The notes below the pieces were generated by a model that was not told where the DNA came from, ran no database searches, and saw only the letters and a program-made list of their open reading frames with translations. A DNA stretch of 64,000 nt from Comamonas odontotermitis (GTDB taxonomy: Bacteria; Pseudomonadota; Gammaproteobacteria; Burkholderiales; Burkholderiaceae_C). Below, piece by piece: positions 51,818-60,825 of this stretch. How positions within the stretch are numbered: the stretch's first letter is position 1; the number at the start of each line of letters is the position of its first letter. A program made the position numbers and the translations under genes. The DNA is taken from assembly GCF_020080045.1 (NCBI RefSeq), contig NZ_CP083451.1, positions 2,901,001 to 2,965,000 on the forward strand, given 5' to 3'.

Positions 51818-52195
51818 TGGTGGAGCTGGCGGGAATTGAACCCGCGTCCGTAAGCCTTCGTCGAGCAGATCTACATGTTTAGCGTTCTGGTTTGAATCTC
51901 ACCTGCTATATCGCGCAGACGCACGCTACATAGTAAGCCAGTACCCTATTTTCTTGTCATCTGCCAAGGCACCCGGCAGACGACCAGCTGATGAAAATTC
52001 CCTTGCAGCCTGGAGGTATTGCTACCCCCTTGCCCAGCCCATCAGCGTGCTGTTGCAAGGCTCACCGGATTTAAGCGGCGAGTGCGAAACGTTCGTCGTT
52101 TGCAGTTAGTTTTTTGAATGGAGATTTACGAGCGTCACTCAAGCTCGACATGCACCACACCGATCCCGAACCCACGTCGAAACCAGGACAGCCCC
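51818..52195 (-). ncRNA. ssrA: Transfer-messenger RNA (tmRNA)
   Basis: The minus strand starts GGGGCTGTCCTGGTTTCGAC and ends with the tRNA-like GGTTCAATTCCCGCC AGCTCCACCA, pairing into the alanyl acceptor stem with CCA encoded. The tag frame (52103-52071) encodes ANDERFALAA followed by TAA, the proteobacterial-type degradation tag added to stalled proteins. The 378-nt length is normal. It is the attachment target for the adjacent integrase. Its promoter probably overlaps the end of gph. Confidence 0.97.
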
Positions 52196-52204
52196 ATGGC
52201 GTCT

Positions 52205-52233
52205 ATTTTAGGACAGATTCAGCCGTTTCAAGA
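52205..52233 (-). promoter_or_regulatory. Probable ssrA promoter inside the end of gph
   Basis: On the minus strand TAAAAT (52210-52205) lies ten bases before the mature tmRNA 5' end, and TTGAAA (52231-52226) lies 15 bp further upstream. The -10 box includes the gph stop codon. The 15-bp spacing is short, so TCTTGA at 52233-52228 with 17 bp is an alternative -35. Confidence 0.55.
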
Positions 52234-52888
52234 GCTCGTGGGGAGATTCGATGACATCATCTGCCTGCCAATGGGCAACAGATTGCTTTTCGCCCAGGTA
52301 GCCATAGACAGCAGCCACGGTATACATGCCTGCCGCCTTGCCTGCCAGGATGTCGCGCTCATCGTCGCCCACGTATACACACGACTCAGGCGCAACACCA
52401 ATACGGCGAGCCGCTTCAAACAAGGGTTCAGGATGTGGCTTGGCGTGCGGCGTGGTGTCGCCACTGACGACTGCCCCCGCCGTCGCAAACAGGCTCATCT
52501 GCTGGGACAAGGGCTCCGTAAAACGCTTGGACTTGTTGGTAACCACGCCCCACTGCAATTGGCGTGTCACGATATTTGCCAACATTTCTGAAACACCATC
52601 GAAAACCGTGGTGTCCTGCGTCATACGGCGTTCGTAGTTCTGAAAGAACTCTTCACGCATGACGGGGAATTGCTCATCTTCCGGGTGCAGACCAAAGGCA
52701 ACACGCAGCATTCCTCTTGCGCCTGAGCCTGCAAAAGGACGGTAATCCGCCATAGGCAGCGAGGGCAAGCCACGCACCACGCGCATCTGGTCCGCCGCAG
52801 CCCCCAGGTCAGGGGCACTGTCGATCAAGGTACCGTCAAGATCAAACAAGATGGCTTGGATGGAATTTTTCAGGCGGCCGAGCGACAT
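52208..52888 (-). CDS. gph: Phosphoglycolate phosphatase
   Basis: The 226-residue HAD-family hydrolase has motif I FDLDGTLIDSAPDL (Asp nucleophile), motif II VVTNKS, the Lys of KPHPEPL and motif III VYVGDDERDI. It dephosphorylates 2-phosphoglycolate, for example from DNA repair. Its ATG overlaps the ubiG stop by one base, and ubiG-gph is a common pair in this group. It ends 12 bp before the mature ssrA 5' end. Confidence 0.95.
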   Translation of the reverse strand: MSLGRLKNSIQAILFDLDGTLIDSAPDLGAAADQMRVVRGLPSLPMADYRPFAGSGARGMLRVAFGLHPEDEQFPVMREEFFQNYERRMTQDTTVFDGVSEMLANIVTRQLQWGVVTNKSKRFTEPLSQQMSLFATAGAVVSGDTTPHAKPHPEPLFEAARRIGVAPESCVYVGDDERDILAGKAAGMYTVAAVYGYLGEKQSVAHWQADDVIESPHELLKRLNLS

Positions 52889-53598
52889 CAGACTGGCTTT
52901 CGGGTTGCAATCATGTAATTGACACTGGTATCGTCATCAAGCCAGTAGCGCTGCGTAAGTGGGTTGAACTGCAAGCCCTTGCTGTGCTCCAGCACCAAAC
53001 CTGCATCGCGGCAGTAGCCAGCCAATTCTGCCGGGCGGATGAACTTGGCATACTCGTGGGTTCCTTTGGGCAGCATCTGCAGCAGGTATTCGGCCCCTAC
53101 GATTGCCAGCGCAAAGGCTTTGGCATTGCGATTAATGGTGGAAAAAAACACCCACCCCCCAGGCTTGACCAAGTCGTGGCAAGCTTTGGCCACCGAAGCC
53201 GGGTCGGGTACATGTTCCAGCATTTCCATGCAGGTCACCGTATCAAAGCTCTCGGGTTGCAGCATCGCCAGGGCTTCGACAGCGATTTCCTTGTAAGCCA
53301 CATTGGGTGTCTGGGCCTCCAAAGCGTGCAGTTGCGCAACACGCAAGGCCTTGGCGGCCAGATCGATACCCGTGACAGTTGCACCCTTGCGCGCCATGGA
53401 ATCACTCAGAATGCCACCGCCACACCCTACGTCAAGAACTGTCTGACCTTGAAGGGGACTGTAGGTGTTGATCCAATCCAGGCGCAAGGGGTTGATCTGG
53501 TGCAGAGGTTTGAATTCACTGTCCGGATCCCACCAGCGCATGGCGAGCTCGGAAAACTTGGCCAATTCGGCCGGATCGGCGTTCACTGTCTGGTTCAT
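52888..53598 (-). CDS. ubiG: Ubiquinone biosynthesis O-methyltransferase
   Basis: The 236-residue enzyme performs both O-methylations in ubiquinone synthesis. It has LDVGCGGGILSDSMA (SAM motif I), VTGIDLAAKALRVA, and the UbiG-specific FSELAMRWWDPDSEFKPLHQINPLR N-terminus and HEYAKFIRPAEL near the C-terminus. The ATG giving MNQTVNADPAEL was chosen over an upstream one. It follows the ompA-like gene's terminator and is co-transcribed with gph. Confidence 0.96.
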   Translation of the reverse strand: MNQTVNADPAELAKFSELAMRWWDPDSEFKPLHQINPLRLDWINTYSPLQGQTVLDVGCGGGILSDSMARKGATVTGIDLAAKALRVAQLHALEAQTPNVAYKEIAVEALAMLQPESFDTVTCMEMLEHVPDPASVAKACHDLVKPGGWVFFSTINRNAKAFALAIVGAEYLLQMLPKGTHEYAKFIRPAELAGYCRDAGLVLEHSKGLQFNPLTQRYWLDDDTSVNYMIATRKPV

Positions 53599-53635
53599 GG
53601 CCTCATTGTCCACCATCTGCAAGTCGGTGAAGGCA

Positions 53636-53665
53636 TAAAAAAAGCCCCATTGCTGGGGCTTTTTT
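53636..53665 (-). terminator. Terminator of the OmpA-family gene
   Basis: GCCCCA (53644-53649) and TGGGGC (53654-53659) with a 4-nt loop are flanked by A on the left and T on the right. On the minus strand the T tract follows the stem directly, just past the OmpA stop codon and upstream of ubiG. Confidence 0.85.
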
Positions 53666-53682
53666 GCGAATGGGCAAGAGAA

Positions 53683-54339
53683 TTACTTCTGGGTGCCCAC
53701 CACTTCGATTTCCACGCGACGGTTCTTGGCGCGGCCAGCAGCAGTCTTGTTGTCTGCCACAGGTTGCTTTTCGCCCTTGCCTTCGGTGTACACGCGGCTC
53801 TTGTCGATGCCCTTGGACACCAGGTAAGCCTTCACAGCTTCAGCACGGCGCACAGACAGCTTCTGGTTGTAAGCATCGGTACCGATGGAGTCGGTGTGAC
53901 CCACAGCAATGATGACTTCCAGGTTGATGTTCTTCACCTTGCCGGCCAGATCGTCCAGCTTAGCCTTGCCTTCTGGCTTCAGCACCGACTTGTCGAAGTC
54001 GAAGAATGCGTCAGCAGCGTAGGTAACCTTTTGGACGGTTGCAGCTGGAACAGCAGCTGGAGCAGGAGCTGCGCCAGGGGCTGCAGCAGGAGCTGGAGCC
54101 GCAGGAGCTTCAGCTGCCTTCACCAGAGCGCCATCGCAACCTTCAGCTGCGGTAGCAGGCGTCCAGTTGGCATCACGCCAGCACAGTTCGTTGGTACCGT
54201 TCTTCCACACCAGCTCGCTGGTGCCGTTTTGCCAGTTATCAACAACTTTGCCGCCGTCAGCAGCCTTAATTTGTGCTCCAGCGGCGGTTGCAAGCGCTGC
54301 AGAGGCAAACAACATCGCCACTTTGTTCAGTTTCTTCAT
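53683..54339 (-). CDS. OmpA-family outer membrane protein
   Basis: The 218-residue protein has a signal peptide (MKKLNKVAMLFASAALATAAGA), a Trp-rich segment with repeats of WQNGTSELVWKNGTNELCW, an Ala/Pro hinge (about residues 78-103) and a C-terminal peptidoglycan-binding OmpA domain (AFFDFDKSVLKPEGK, AVGHTDSIGTDAYNQKLSVRRAEAV, NRRVEIEV). The Asp and Arg of the TDS...R binding site are present. There is no large N-terminal barrel, so it is a small periplasmic or anchored form. AAGAGGAGAACC gives strong translation. Confidence 0.93.
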   Translation of the reverse strand: MKKLNKVAMLFASAALATAAGAQIKAADGGKVVDNWQNGTSELVWKNGTNELCWRDANWTPATAAEGCDGALVKAAEAPAAPAPAAAPGAAPAPAAVPAATVQKVTYAADAFFDFDKSVLKPEGKAKLDDLAGKVKNINLEVIIAVGHTDSIGTDAYNQKLSVRRAEAVKAYLVSKGIDKSRVYTEGKGEKQPVADNKTAAGRAKNRRVEIEVVGTQK

Positions 54340-54566
54340 GGTTCTCCTCTTGGGGAAAAAGCCGCAGCCGCGCTGCGAATCAAGACGTCGTCAGTGACCA
54401 TCACCAAAAACGTTCTTACTTATTGTGCCATAGGCGTACCGGATCGCCATAGTTATCTGTAGCACCAAGGGTAAGACAAAAGCGCATTGGGCCTAGAATG
54501 TTGCCAGCATGCAACATCAGCTTGCGCCTAAAATGCCTGTTGTACTTCGTCACTCATGTCAGATCT

Positions 54567-57278
54567 ATGACCCAGTTTGCAAAAGAAACTCTGCCCATCA
54601 GTCTCGAAGAGGAAATGCGCCGCAGTTATCTCGATTACGCGATGAGCGTGATCGTTGGCCGCGCACTCCCCGATGCACGCGATGGCCTGAAGCCAGTGCA
54701 TCGCCGGGTTCTGTATGCGATGCACGAACTCAATAACGACTGGAACCGTCCCTATAAGAAATCGGCGCGTATCGTCGGTGATGTGATCGGTAAATACCAC
54801 CCGCACGGCGACCAGTCGGTGTATGACACCATCGTGCGGATGGCCCAAAACTTCTCCATGCGCCACATGCTGGTGGATGGCCAGGGCAACTTCGGCTCGG
54901 TCGATGGCGACGGTGCCGCCGCCATGCGATACACCGAAATCCGCCTCTCCAAGATCGCCCACGAGATGCTGGCCGATATCGACAAGGAGACCGTGGACTT
55001 CGGCCCCAATTACGACGGCAGTGAGAGCGAACCACTGGTGCTGCCCAGCCGCCTGCCCAATCTGCTGGTCAATGGCTCCGGCGGTATCGCGGTCGGCATG
55101 GCCACGAATATTCCACCGCATAACCTGAATGAAGTGGTGGATGCCTGCCTGCACCTGCTGCACCATTCCGATGCCACTTTGGATGATTTGATGGAGATCG
55201 TGCCTGCGCCAGATTTCCCGACCGCAGGCATCATTTATGGCATCAACGGTGTCAAGGAAGGCTACCGCACCGGCCGTGGCAAGGTGGTGATGCGCGCCAA
55301 GGTGCATTTTGAAGACATCGACAAGGGCCAGCGCCAATCCATCATCGTTGATGAACTGCCCTACCAGGTCAACAAGAAGACCTTGCAGGAGCGCATGGCC
55401 GAGCTGGTGCACGAGAAGAAGATCGAGGGCATCAGCCACATCCAGGACGAGTCGGACAAGTCTGGCATGCGCCTGGTGATCGAGCTCAAGCGCGGCGAAG
55501 TGCCCGAGGTGGTGCTGAACAATCTGTACAAGCAGACCCAGCTGCAAGACACCTTCGGCATGAACATGGTGGCGCTGATCAATGGTCAGCCCAAGCTGTG
55601 CAATCTGAAGGACCTGATCAAGGTGTTTCTGGAGCACCGCCGTGAGGTGGTCACCCGTCGCACCGTATTCGAGCTGCGCAAGGCACGCGATCGCGGCCAT
55701 GTGCTCGAAGGTCTTGCCGTGGCACTGGCCAATATCGACGACTTCATCGCCATCATCCGCAACGCGCCTACACCCCCTGTGGCCAAGGCCGAGCTGATGA
55801 ACCGCAGCTGGGACAGCCAGTTGGTGCGCGAGATGCTCACCCGCACGCGCGCCGATGGAGGCGTCGTCAACGCCGATGACTACCGCCCCGATGGCCTGGA
55901 AGTCGAATTCGGCATGCAGCAGGATGGCCTGTACCGCCTGTCGGAAACCCAGGCCCAGGAAATCCTGCAGATGCGCCTGCAGCGCCTCACCGGCCTGGAG
56001 CAGGACAAGATCGTGGCCGAATACAAGGAGATCATGGCGGTCATCGAAGACCTGCTGGATATTCTGGCCAAGCCCGAGCGCGTCTCCACCATCATCGGTG
56101 AAGAACTGGTAGCACTGAAGACCGAATTTGGCCAAACCAAGCTGGGCGCCCGCCGCAGCCTGGTGGAATACAGCGCGCAGGATCTGTCCACCGAAGACCT
56201 GATCACACCTACCGACATGGTTGTTACGCTCTCGCATACGGGCTATATCAAGAGCCAGCCCTTGTCCGAGTACCGTTCGCAAAAGCGTGGCGGCCGCGGC
56301 AAGCAGGCCACCGCCACCAAGGAAGACGACTGGATCGATCAGCTTTTCATCGCCAATACGCACGATTACCTGCTGTGCTTCTCCAACCGTGGGCGCCTGT
56401 ACTGGCTCAAGGTCTGGGAAGTTCCTGCAGGCTCGCGCGGATCGCGCGGCCGCCCTATCGTCAACATGTTCCCGCTGCAGGACGACGAGAAGATCAACGT
56501 GGTGCTGCCCCTCACCGGCGAATACCGCAGCTTCCCCGCCGACCACTATGTGTTCATGGCCACCAAGATGGGTACGGTCAAGAAGACCTCGCTGGATGAA
56601 TTCAGCAACCCTCGCAAGGCCGGCATCATCGCAGTGGGCCTGGACGACGGCGACTATCTGATCGGCGCGGCGCTCACCGACGGCAAGCACGATGTGATGC
56701 TGTTCAGCGATGGCGGCAAGGCCGTGCGTTTCGACGAAAACGATGTGCGCCCCATGGGCCGCAACGCCCGCGGCGTGCGCGGCATGAACATCGAAGACCA
56801 CCAGAGCGTGATCGCCATGCTGGTGGCCGATGCCGAATCGGCCGATGCCATGCTGTCCGGCGACGTGGAAGCTGCCGCGTCCTCCAGCGCCCAAAGCGTA
56901 CTGACTGCTACGGAAAACGGCTATGGCAAGCGCACCCACATCAGCGAGTACACGCGCCACGGCCGTGGTACCAAGGGCATGATTGCGATTCAACAGTCCG
57001 AGCGCAACGGCAAGGTCGTGGCTGCCACCCTGGTGAGCCCGGATGACCAGATCATGCTGATCACAGACACCGGTGTACTGGTGCGCACCCGCGTGGCCGA
57101 GATTCGCGAGATGGGCCGCGCCACCCAAGGCGTCACGCTGATCAGCCTGGACGAAGGCGCCAAGCTCAGCGGCCTGCAGCGCATCGTCGAAAACGATGCG
57201 CAGGCCGATGAAAACGCGGAAGGCGCCGACAGCGAGGGAAGCGAAGGAAACGCAGACGACACGCCCGCAACCGAGTAA
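54567..57278 (+). CDS. gyrA: DNA gyrase subunit A
   Basis: The 903-residue subunit breaks and rejoins DNA during negative supercoiling. The winged-helix domain starts [17 protein letters not shown] and aligns without gaps with E. coli; active-site Tyr122 is in [10 protein letters not shown]. The GyrA-box QKRGGRGK starts the C-terminal pinwheel, and the tail is acidic. In the quinolone-resistance region the sequence is HGDQSVYD, so position 83 is Gln instead of Ser and 84 is Ser. The ATG at 54567 matches the family; an upstream frame extension does not. Confidence 0.97.
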   Translation: MTQFAKETLPISLEEEMRRSYLDYAMSVIVGRALPDARDGLKPVHRRVLYAMHELNNDWNRPYKKSARIVGDVIGKYHPHGDQSVYDTIVRMAQNFSMRHMLVDGQGNFGSVDGDGAAAMRYTEIRLSKIAHEMLADIDKETVDFGPNYDGSESEPLVLPSRLPNLLVNGSGGIAVGMATNIPPHNLNEVVDACLHLLHHSDATLDDLMEIVPAPDFPTAGIIYGINGVKEGYRTGRGKVVMRAKVHFEDIDKGQRQSIIVDELPYQVNKKTLQERMAELVHEKKIEGISHIQDESDKSGMRLVIELKRGEVPEVVLNNLYKQTQLQDTFGMNMVALINGQPKLCNLKDLIKVFLEHRREVVTRRTVFELRKARDRGHVLEGLAVALANIDDFIAIIRNAPTPPVAKAELMNRSWDSQLVREMLTRTRADGGVVNADDYRPDGLEVEFGMQQDGLYRLSETQAQEILQMRLQRLTGLEQDKIVAEYKEIMAVIEDLLDILAKPERVSTIIGEELVALKTEFGQTKLGARRSLVEYSAQDLSTEDLITPTDMVVTLSHTGYIKSQPLSEYRSQKRGGRGKQATATKEDDWIDQLFIANTHDYLLCFSNRGRLYWLKVWEVPAGSRGSRGRPIVNMFPLQDDEKINVVLPLTGEYRSFPADHYVFMATKMGTVKKTSLDEFSNPRKAGIIAVGLDDGDYLIGAALTDGKHDVMLFSDGGKAVRFDENDVRPMGRNARGVRGMNIEDHQSVIAMLVADAESADAMLSGDVEAAASSSAQSVLTATENGYGKRTHISEYTRHGRGTKGMIAIQQSERNGKVVAATLVSPDDQIMLITDTGVLVRTRVAEIREMGRATQGVTLISLDEGAKLSGLQRIVENDAQADENAEGADSEGSEGNADDTPATE

Positions 57279-57287
57279 GCCCTGAAC

Positions 57288-57315
57288 AAGCCATGTTGCG
57301 ACATGGCTTTTTCTT
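57288..57315 (+). terminator. Terminator of gyrA
   Basis: AAGCCATGT (57288-57296) and ACATGGCTT (57301-57309) form a 9-bp perfect stem with a TGCG loop, followed by TTTCTT. It lies 10 bp past the gyrA stop. Confidence 0.85.
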
Positions 57316-57327
57316 CGATTAATTTGC

Positions 57328-57379
57328 TCCTTTTTATATAGCTACTACCGCCCCATGGTTGGGCGCAAGAGGCCTTTTT
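57328..57379 (+). repeat. Dispersed palindromic repeat, leader of serC
   Basis: The copy reads CTCCTTTTTATATAG, CTACTACCGCC, a spacer, GGGCGCAAGAGGCC and a T run that ends at the serC ATG. AGAGG at 57368-57372 is eight bases from the start codon and is the only Shine-Dalgarno-like sequence there. Confidence 0.72.
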
Positions 57380-57380
57380 G

Positions 57381-58484
57381 ATGCAACGCCCCTATAACTT
57401 CTCGGCCGGACCGGCCGCCATCCCTGAAGAAGTGCTGCAGACGGCAGCCGCCGAAATGCTGAACTGGCATGGTTCGGGCATGAGCGTGATGGAAATGAGC
57501 CACCGTGGCAAGGAGTTCATCTCCATCGCCGAGAAGGCCGAAGCCGATTTCCGCAAGCTGCTCGCCGTTCCCGATAACTTCCACATCCTGTTCATGCAAG
57601 GCGGTGGCCTGGCGGAAAACGCCATCGTGCCGCTGAACCTGTCGCAAGGCGGCGCGGTCGATTTTGTGGTGACGGGCAGCTGGAGCCAGAAGTCCGTCAA
57701 GGAAGCGGGCAAGTTCTGCGATGCGCAGACGGCTGCGAGCGACGAGGCGCAGGGTTTCACCCACATCCCCGCTGCGGCAGGCTGGAAGCTGCGCGACGAC
57801 GCGCAGTATGTGCACATCTGCAGCAACGAAACCATCAACGGCGTCGAATTCCAGGATCTGCCTGATCTGGCTGCACTGGGCAGCAAGGCGCCGCTGGTGA
57901 TTGATTTCTCGTCGCACGTCGCATCGCGCCCTGTGGAGTGGAGCCGCGTTGGCCTCGCCTTTGGCGGCGCGCAAAAGAACCTGGGGCCTGCGGGCCTCAC
58001 CCTGGTGGTGGTGCGTGAAGACCTGCTGGACCGTGCCATGGCCGCATGCCCCAGCGCCTTCAACTACCGCCTGGTGGCCGACAACCAGTCGATGTACAAC
58101 ACCCCGCCCACCTGGGGCATCTACATTGCAGGCTTGACCTTTGACTGGATTTTGCGCCAACGCGAAGGCGAGCTGACCGGCGTAGCTGCGCTGGAGGCCC
58201 GCAACCAGGCCAAGGCACAGTTGCTGTACCGCGCGATCGACGGCTCACAGCTGTACGAAAACCGCGTGGCGCATGACTGCCGCTCGCGCATGAATGTGCC
58301 CTTCTTCCTCAAGGATGAATCACGCAACCAGGCATTCCTGGATGGCGCCAAGGAGCGTGGCTTGCTACAGCTCAAGGGCCACAAATCGGTAGGCGGCATG
58401 CGTGCCAGCATCTACAACGCCATGCCGCTGGCCGGCGTGCAGGCTTTGGTTGATTACATGCAAACTTTCGAAAAACAGGCTTGA
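57381..58484 (+). CDS. serC: Phosphoserine aminotransferase
   Basis: The 367-residue PLP enzyme makes phosphoserine from 3-phosphohydroxypyruvate and also serves pyridoxine synthesis. It begins [19 protein letters not shown]. It has the PLP-Lys in [14 protein letters not shown] and the [16 protein letters not shown]-terminus. The length equals other bacterial SerC. The ATG at 57381 was chosen over a TTG one codon earlier. The region serC-pheA-tyrA-aroA/cmk-rpsA is a typical supra-operon. Confidence 0.97.
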   Translation: MQRPYNFSAGPAAIPEEVLQTAAAEMLNWHGSGMSVMEMSHRGKEFISIAEKAEADFRKLLAVPDNFHILFMQGGGLAENAIVPLNLSQGGAVDFVVTGSWSQKSVKEAGKFCDAQTAASDEAQGFTHIPAAAGWKLRDDAQYVHICSNETINGVEFQDLPDLAALGSKAPLVIDFSSHVASRPVEWSRVGLAFGGAQKNLGPAGLTLVVVREDLLDRAMAACPSAFNYRLVADNQSMYNTPPTWGIYIAGLTFDWILRQREGELTGVAALEARNQAKAQLLYRAIDGSQLYENRVAHDCRSRMNVPFFLKDESRNQAFLDGAKERGLLQLKGHKSVGGMRASIYNAMPLAGVQALVDYMQTFEKQA

Positions 58485-58578
58485 GTTACAAGCCCCAGGC
58501 TTTTACCCGGAGACATTCCTGAGCTATTCTTGCAGGCTGGCGCACGCGCCCTGCGTGGCCTGACCTGCACCAGTACCC

Positions 58579-59679
58579 ATGAGCAACCAACCCCAAGCGT
58601 CCCCCGAACTCGCCGCACTGCGTGTACAGATCGACAATCTGGACACCCAGCTTCTGACCTTGCTGAACCAGCGCGCCCTGGTGGCCGAACGCGTTGGGGA
58701 GCTCAAAAAGCGCGAAGGCACGCCCTTCTTCCGCCCCGACCGCGTCGCCCAGGTCATCCAGAAGATCGAAAACGCCAACCCCGGCCCGCTGAAGAATGCG
58801 CATGTCTCAGCCATCTGGCGCGAGATCATGTCGGCCTGCCTGGCACTGGAATCTCCCCAGCGCGTGGCCGTGCTCGGGCCTGCAGGCACCTTCTGCGAAG
58901 AAGCTGCCATCCAGTACTTTGGCGGTGCCGCCGACATCAAGTACTGCAACAGCTTTGAAGAGGTCTTCCACTCCACCGCTGCTGGCAGCTCGCAATTTGG
59001 CGTCGTGGGCGTGGAAAACTCCAACGAAGGCGTGGTAACGCGTTCGCTGGACATGTTCCTGCACACGCCCTGCCACGTGGTCGGCGAGGTCAGCATGCTG
59101 ATTCGCCACAACCTGATGCGCACCAGCAACTCGCTCGAAGGCATCGAAGTGGTCGCAGCCCACCCCCAGGCGCTGGCGCAGTGCCAGGGCTGGCTGTCCA
59201 AGCACCTGCCCAACGCCGAGCGCCGCCCGGTCGAGAGCAATGCCGAAGGCGCGCGCCTGGCCGCGCTCAACCCCAACTGGGCCGGTATTGCCGGTGAGCG
59301 TGCAGCGCAGCAGTTCGGCCTGCATATCGTCAGCCACGCCATCCAGGACGACGCATACAACCGTACGCGCTTTGCCATCATCTGCCTGCCGCACACGCTG
59401 ACCATGCCGCAACCCTCGGGCAAGGATTGCACAAGCCTGATCGTCTCGGTACCCAACCGCCCGGGTGCAGTACACGACCTGCTGGTGCCGCTGTCCAAGC
59501 ATGGCGTGTCCATGACCCGCTTCGAATCACGCCCTGCCCGCACCGGCCAGTGGGAATACTATTTCTACATTGATCTCGACGGCCATCCCGCCCAGCCCAA
59601 TGTCGCCAAGGCCCTGGAAGAGCTGCGCGAGCTGTGCGCCTTCTTCAAGATGCTGGGCGCCTACCCTGTGGGAGCTTGA
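58579..59679 (+). CDS. pheA: Chorismate mutase / prephenate dehydratase (P-protein)
   Basis: The 366-residue bifunctional enzyme has an N-terminal AroQ-type chorismate mutase (LAALRVQIDNLDTQLLTLLNQRA), a dehydratase domain (LGPAGTFCEEAAIQYFGG, VGVENSNEGVV with catalytic Thr region TRSL) and a C-terminal ACT domain (SLIVSVPNRPGAVHDLL, FESRPAR) for phenylalanine feedback. It leads to phenylpyruvate. It lies 94 bp after serC and directly before tyrA. Confidence 0.97.
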   Translation: MSNQPQASPELAALRVQIDNLDTQLLTLLNQRALVAERVGELKKREGTPFFRPDRVAQVIQKIENANPGPLKNAHVSAIWREIMSACLALESPQRVAVLGPAGTFCEEAAIQYFGGAADIKYCNSFEEVFHSTAAGSSQFGVVGVENSNEGVVTRSLDMFLHTPCHVVGEVSMLIRHNLMRTSNSLEGIEVVAAHPQALAQCQGWLSKHLPNAERRPVESNAEGARLAALNPNWAGIAGERAAQQFGLHIVSHAIQDDAYNRTRFAIICLPHTLTMPQPSGKDCTSLIVSVPNRPGAVHDLLVPLSKHGVSMTRFESRPARTGQWEYYFYIDLDGHPAQPNVAKALEELRELCAFFKMLGAYPVGA

Positions 59680-59682
59680 TTG

Positions 59683-60594
59683 GTGAAAAAGTTTGAACAC
59701 ATGGCGCTGATCGGCTGCGGGCTGATGGGCGGCTCGTTCGCGCTGGCCGTCAAGAGGGCGGGGCTCGTCAAACGCGTTGTGGGCTACAGCAAGTCGCCCT
59801 CCACCACCAGCCGCGCGCGCCAGATGGGCGCCATCGATGAAGAGGCCAGCTCGGCCTTGATCGCCGTATCGGGCGCCGATCTGGTGGTGCTGGCGATTCC
59901 GGTCGCATCGACCGAGCCCACCTTGCGCACCATCAAGCACCTGATCCAGCCCAGCACCCTGGTCATGGATGTGGGATCGACCAAGGTGGATGTGGTGAAC
60001 GCCGCGCGCAGCGCGCTCAAGGACCGTTTTGGCTGCTTTGTGCCTGCGCACCCCATCACGGGCAAAGAGGTATCGGGCGTCGACCATGCAGACGTCAACC
60101 TCTACAACGATGCCCAGGTGGTGCTCACGCCAACCGAGCTGACCAAGGTGGCCCAGTTGCGCCAAGCCGAAGCCCTGTGGAAGGGGTTGGGCACGCACGT
60201 CACCAGCATGTCGCCGGAAATGCACGATGCCGCCCTGGCTGCCAGCAGCCACGCGCCGCACCTGATCGCCATGGCCTATATGAATGCGATCCTCGCGCAG
60301 GAAGACGGCCACCGCATCCTGTCGCTGGCGGGCCCCGGTTTCCGCGATTTCACCCGCATTGCCGCTGGCGAGCCCAATATGTGGCGCGATATCTTCAGCG
60401 CCAACCGCACCGAGATCCTTCAGCAGATCCACTACCTGCAGCACATGCTCGGGCGCTATGAAGCGGCCCTGATGACGGACAACCAAGCCGCCGTCGAAAG
60501 CCTGATCCGCAGCGCCTCGGACACCCGTGCGCAATGGAAGCCAGGCAAGCTGTATACGCCAGAATCGCTGTCCAAAACCAAGCCCACGGCCTGA
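59683..60594 (+). CDS. tyrA: Prephenate/arogenate dehydrogenase family protein
   Basis: The 303-residue NAD-dependent enzyme makes 4-hydroxyphenylpyruvate or tyrosine from prephenate or arogenate. GCGLMGGSFALAVKRAG is the dinucleotide loop. VMDVGSTK and HPITGKEVSG with catalytic His follow, then SSHAPHLIA. GGAG (59671-59674) favours the GTG start at 59683; a TTG at 59680 or ATG at 59701 are alternatives. It starts 4 bp after pheA. Confidence 0.94.
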   Translation: MKKFEHMALIGCGLMGGSFALAVKRAGLVKRVVGYSKSPSTTSRARQMGAIDEEASSALIAVSGADLVVLAIPVASTEPTLRTIKHLIQPSTLVMDVGSTKVDVVNAARSALKDRFGCFVPAHPITGKEVSGVDHADVNLYNDAQVVLTPTELTKVAQLRQAEALWKGLGTHVTSMSPEMHDAALAASSHAPHLIAMAYMNAILAQEDGHRILSLAGPGFRDFTRIAAGEPNMWRDIFSANRTEILQQIHYLQHMLGRYEAALMTDNQAAVESLIRSASDTRAQWKPGKLYTPESLSKTKPTA

Positions 60595-60825
60595 GCACCT
60601 TGACGCCTGCAACCACCGCAGGCGGTCAGCCGACAATGGGCGGAGTGGCAGCTTGTCGCAACGCCGCCTTCGCTGGCAACGCTGGGGCAAGCAAGGGGTT
60701 GTGGAGCGAATTTTGAATATTTTCAGGCAGCCGCTGACTGGGTCAGTCGCCTAAATCATTTTGAATAAAATTGGCCCCCAGCGCCCGCCATCTGTGCGCA
60801 ATAACTCCTAAAAGCAGAGCAAATC

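Noticed and set aside
54528..57128. Very long open frame antisense to gyrA
   Set aside because: It is an 866-codon shadow of a high-GC gene with His/Gln-rich low-complexity composition and no domain; gyrA is unambiguous on the other strand. The same applies to long antisense frames over aroA, lpxK, tyrA and the DUF11 gene.
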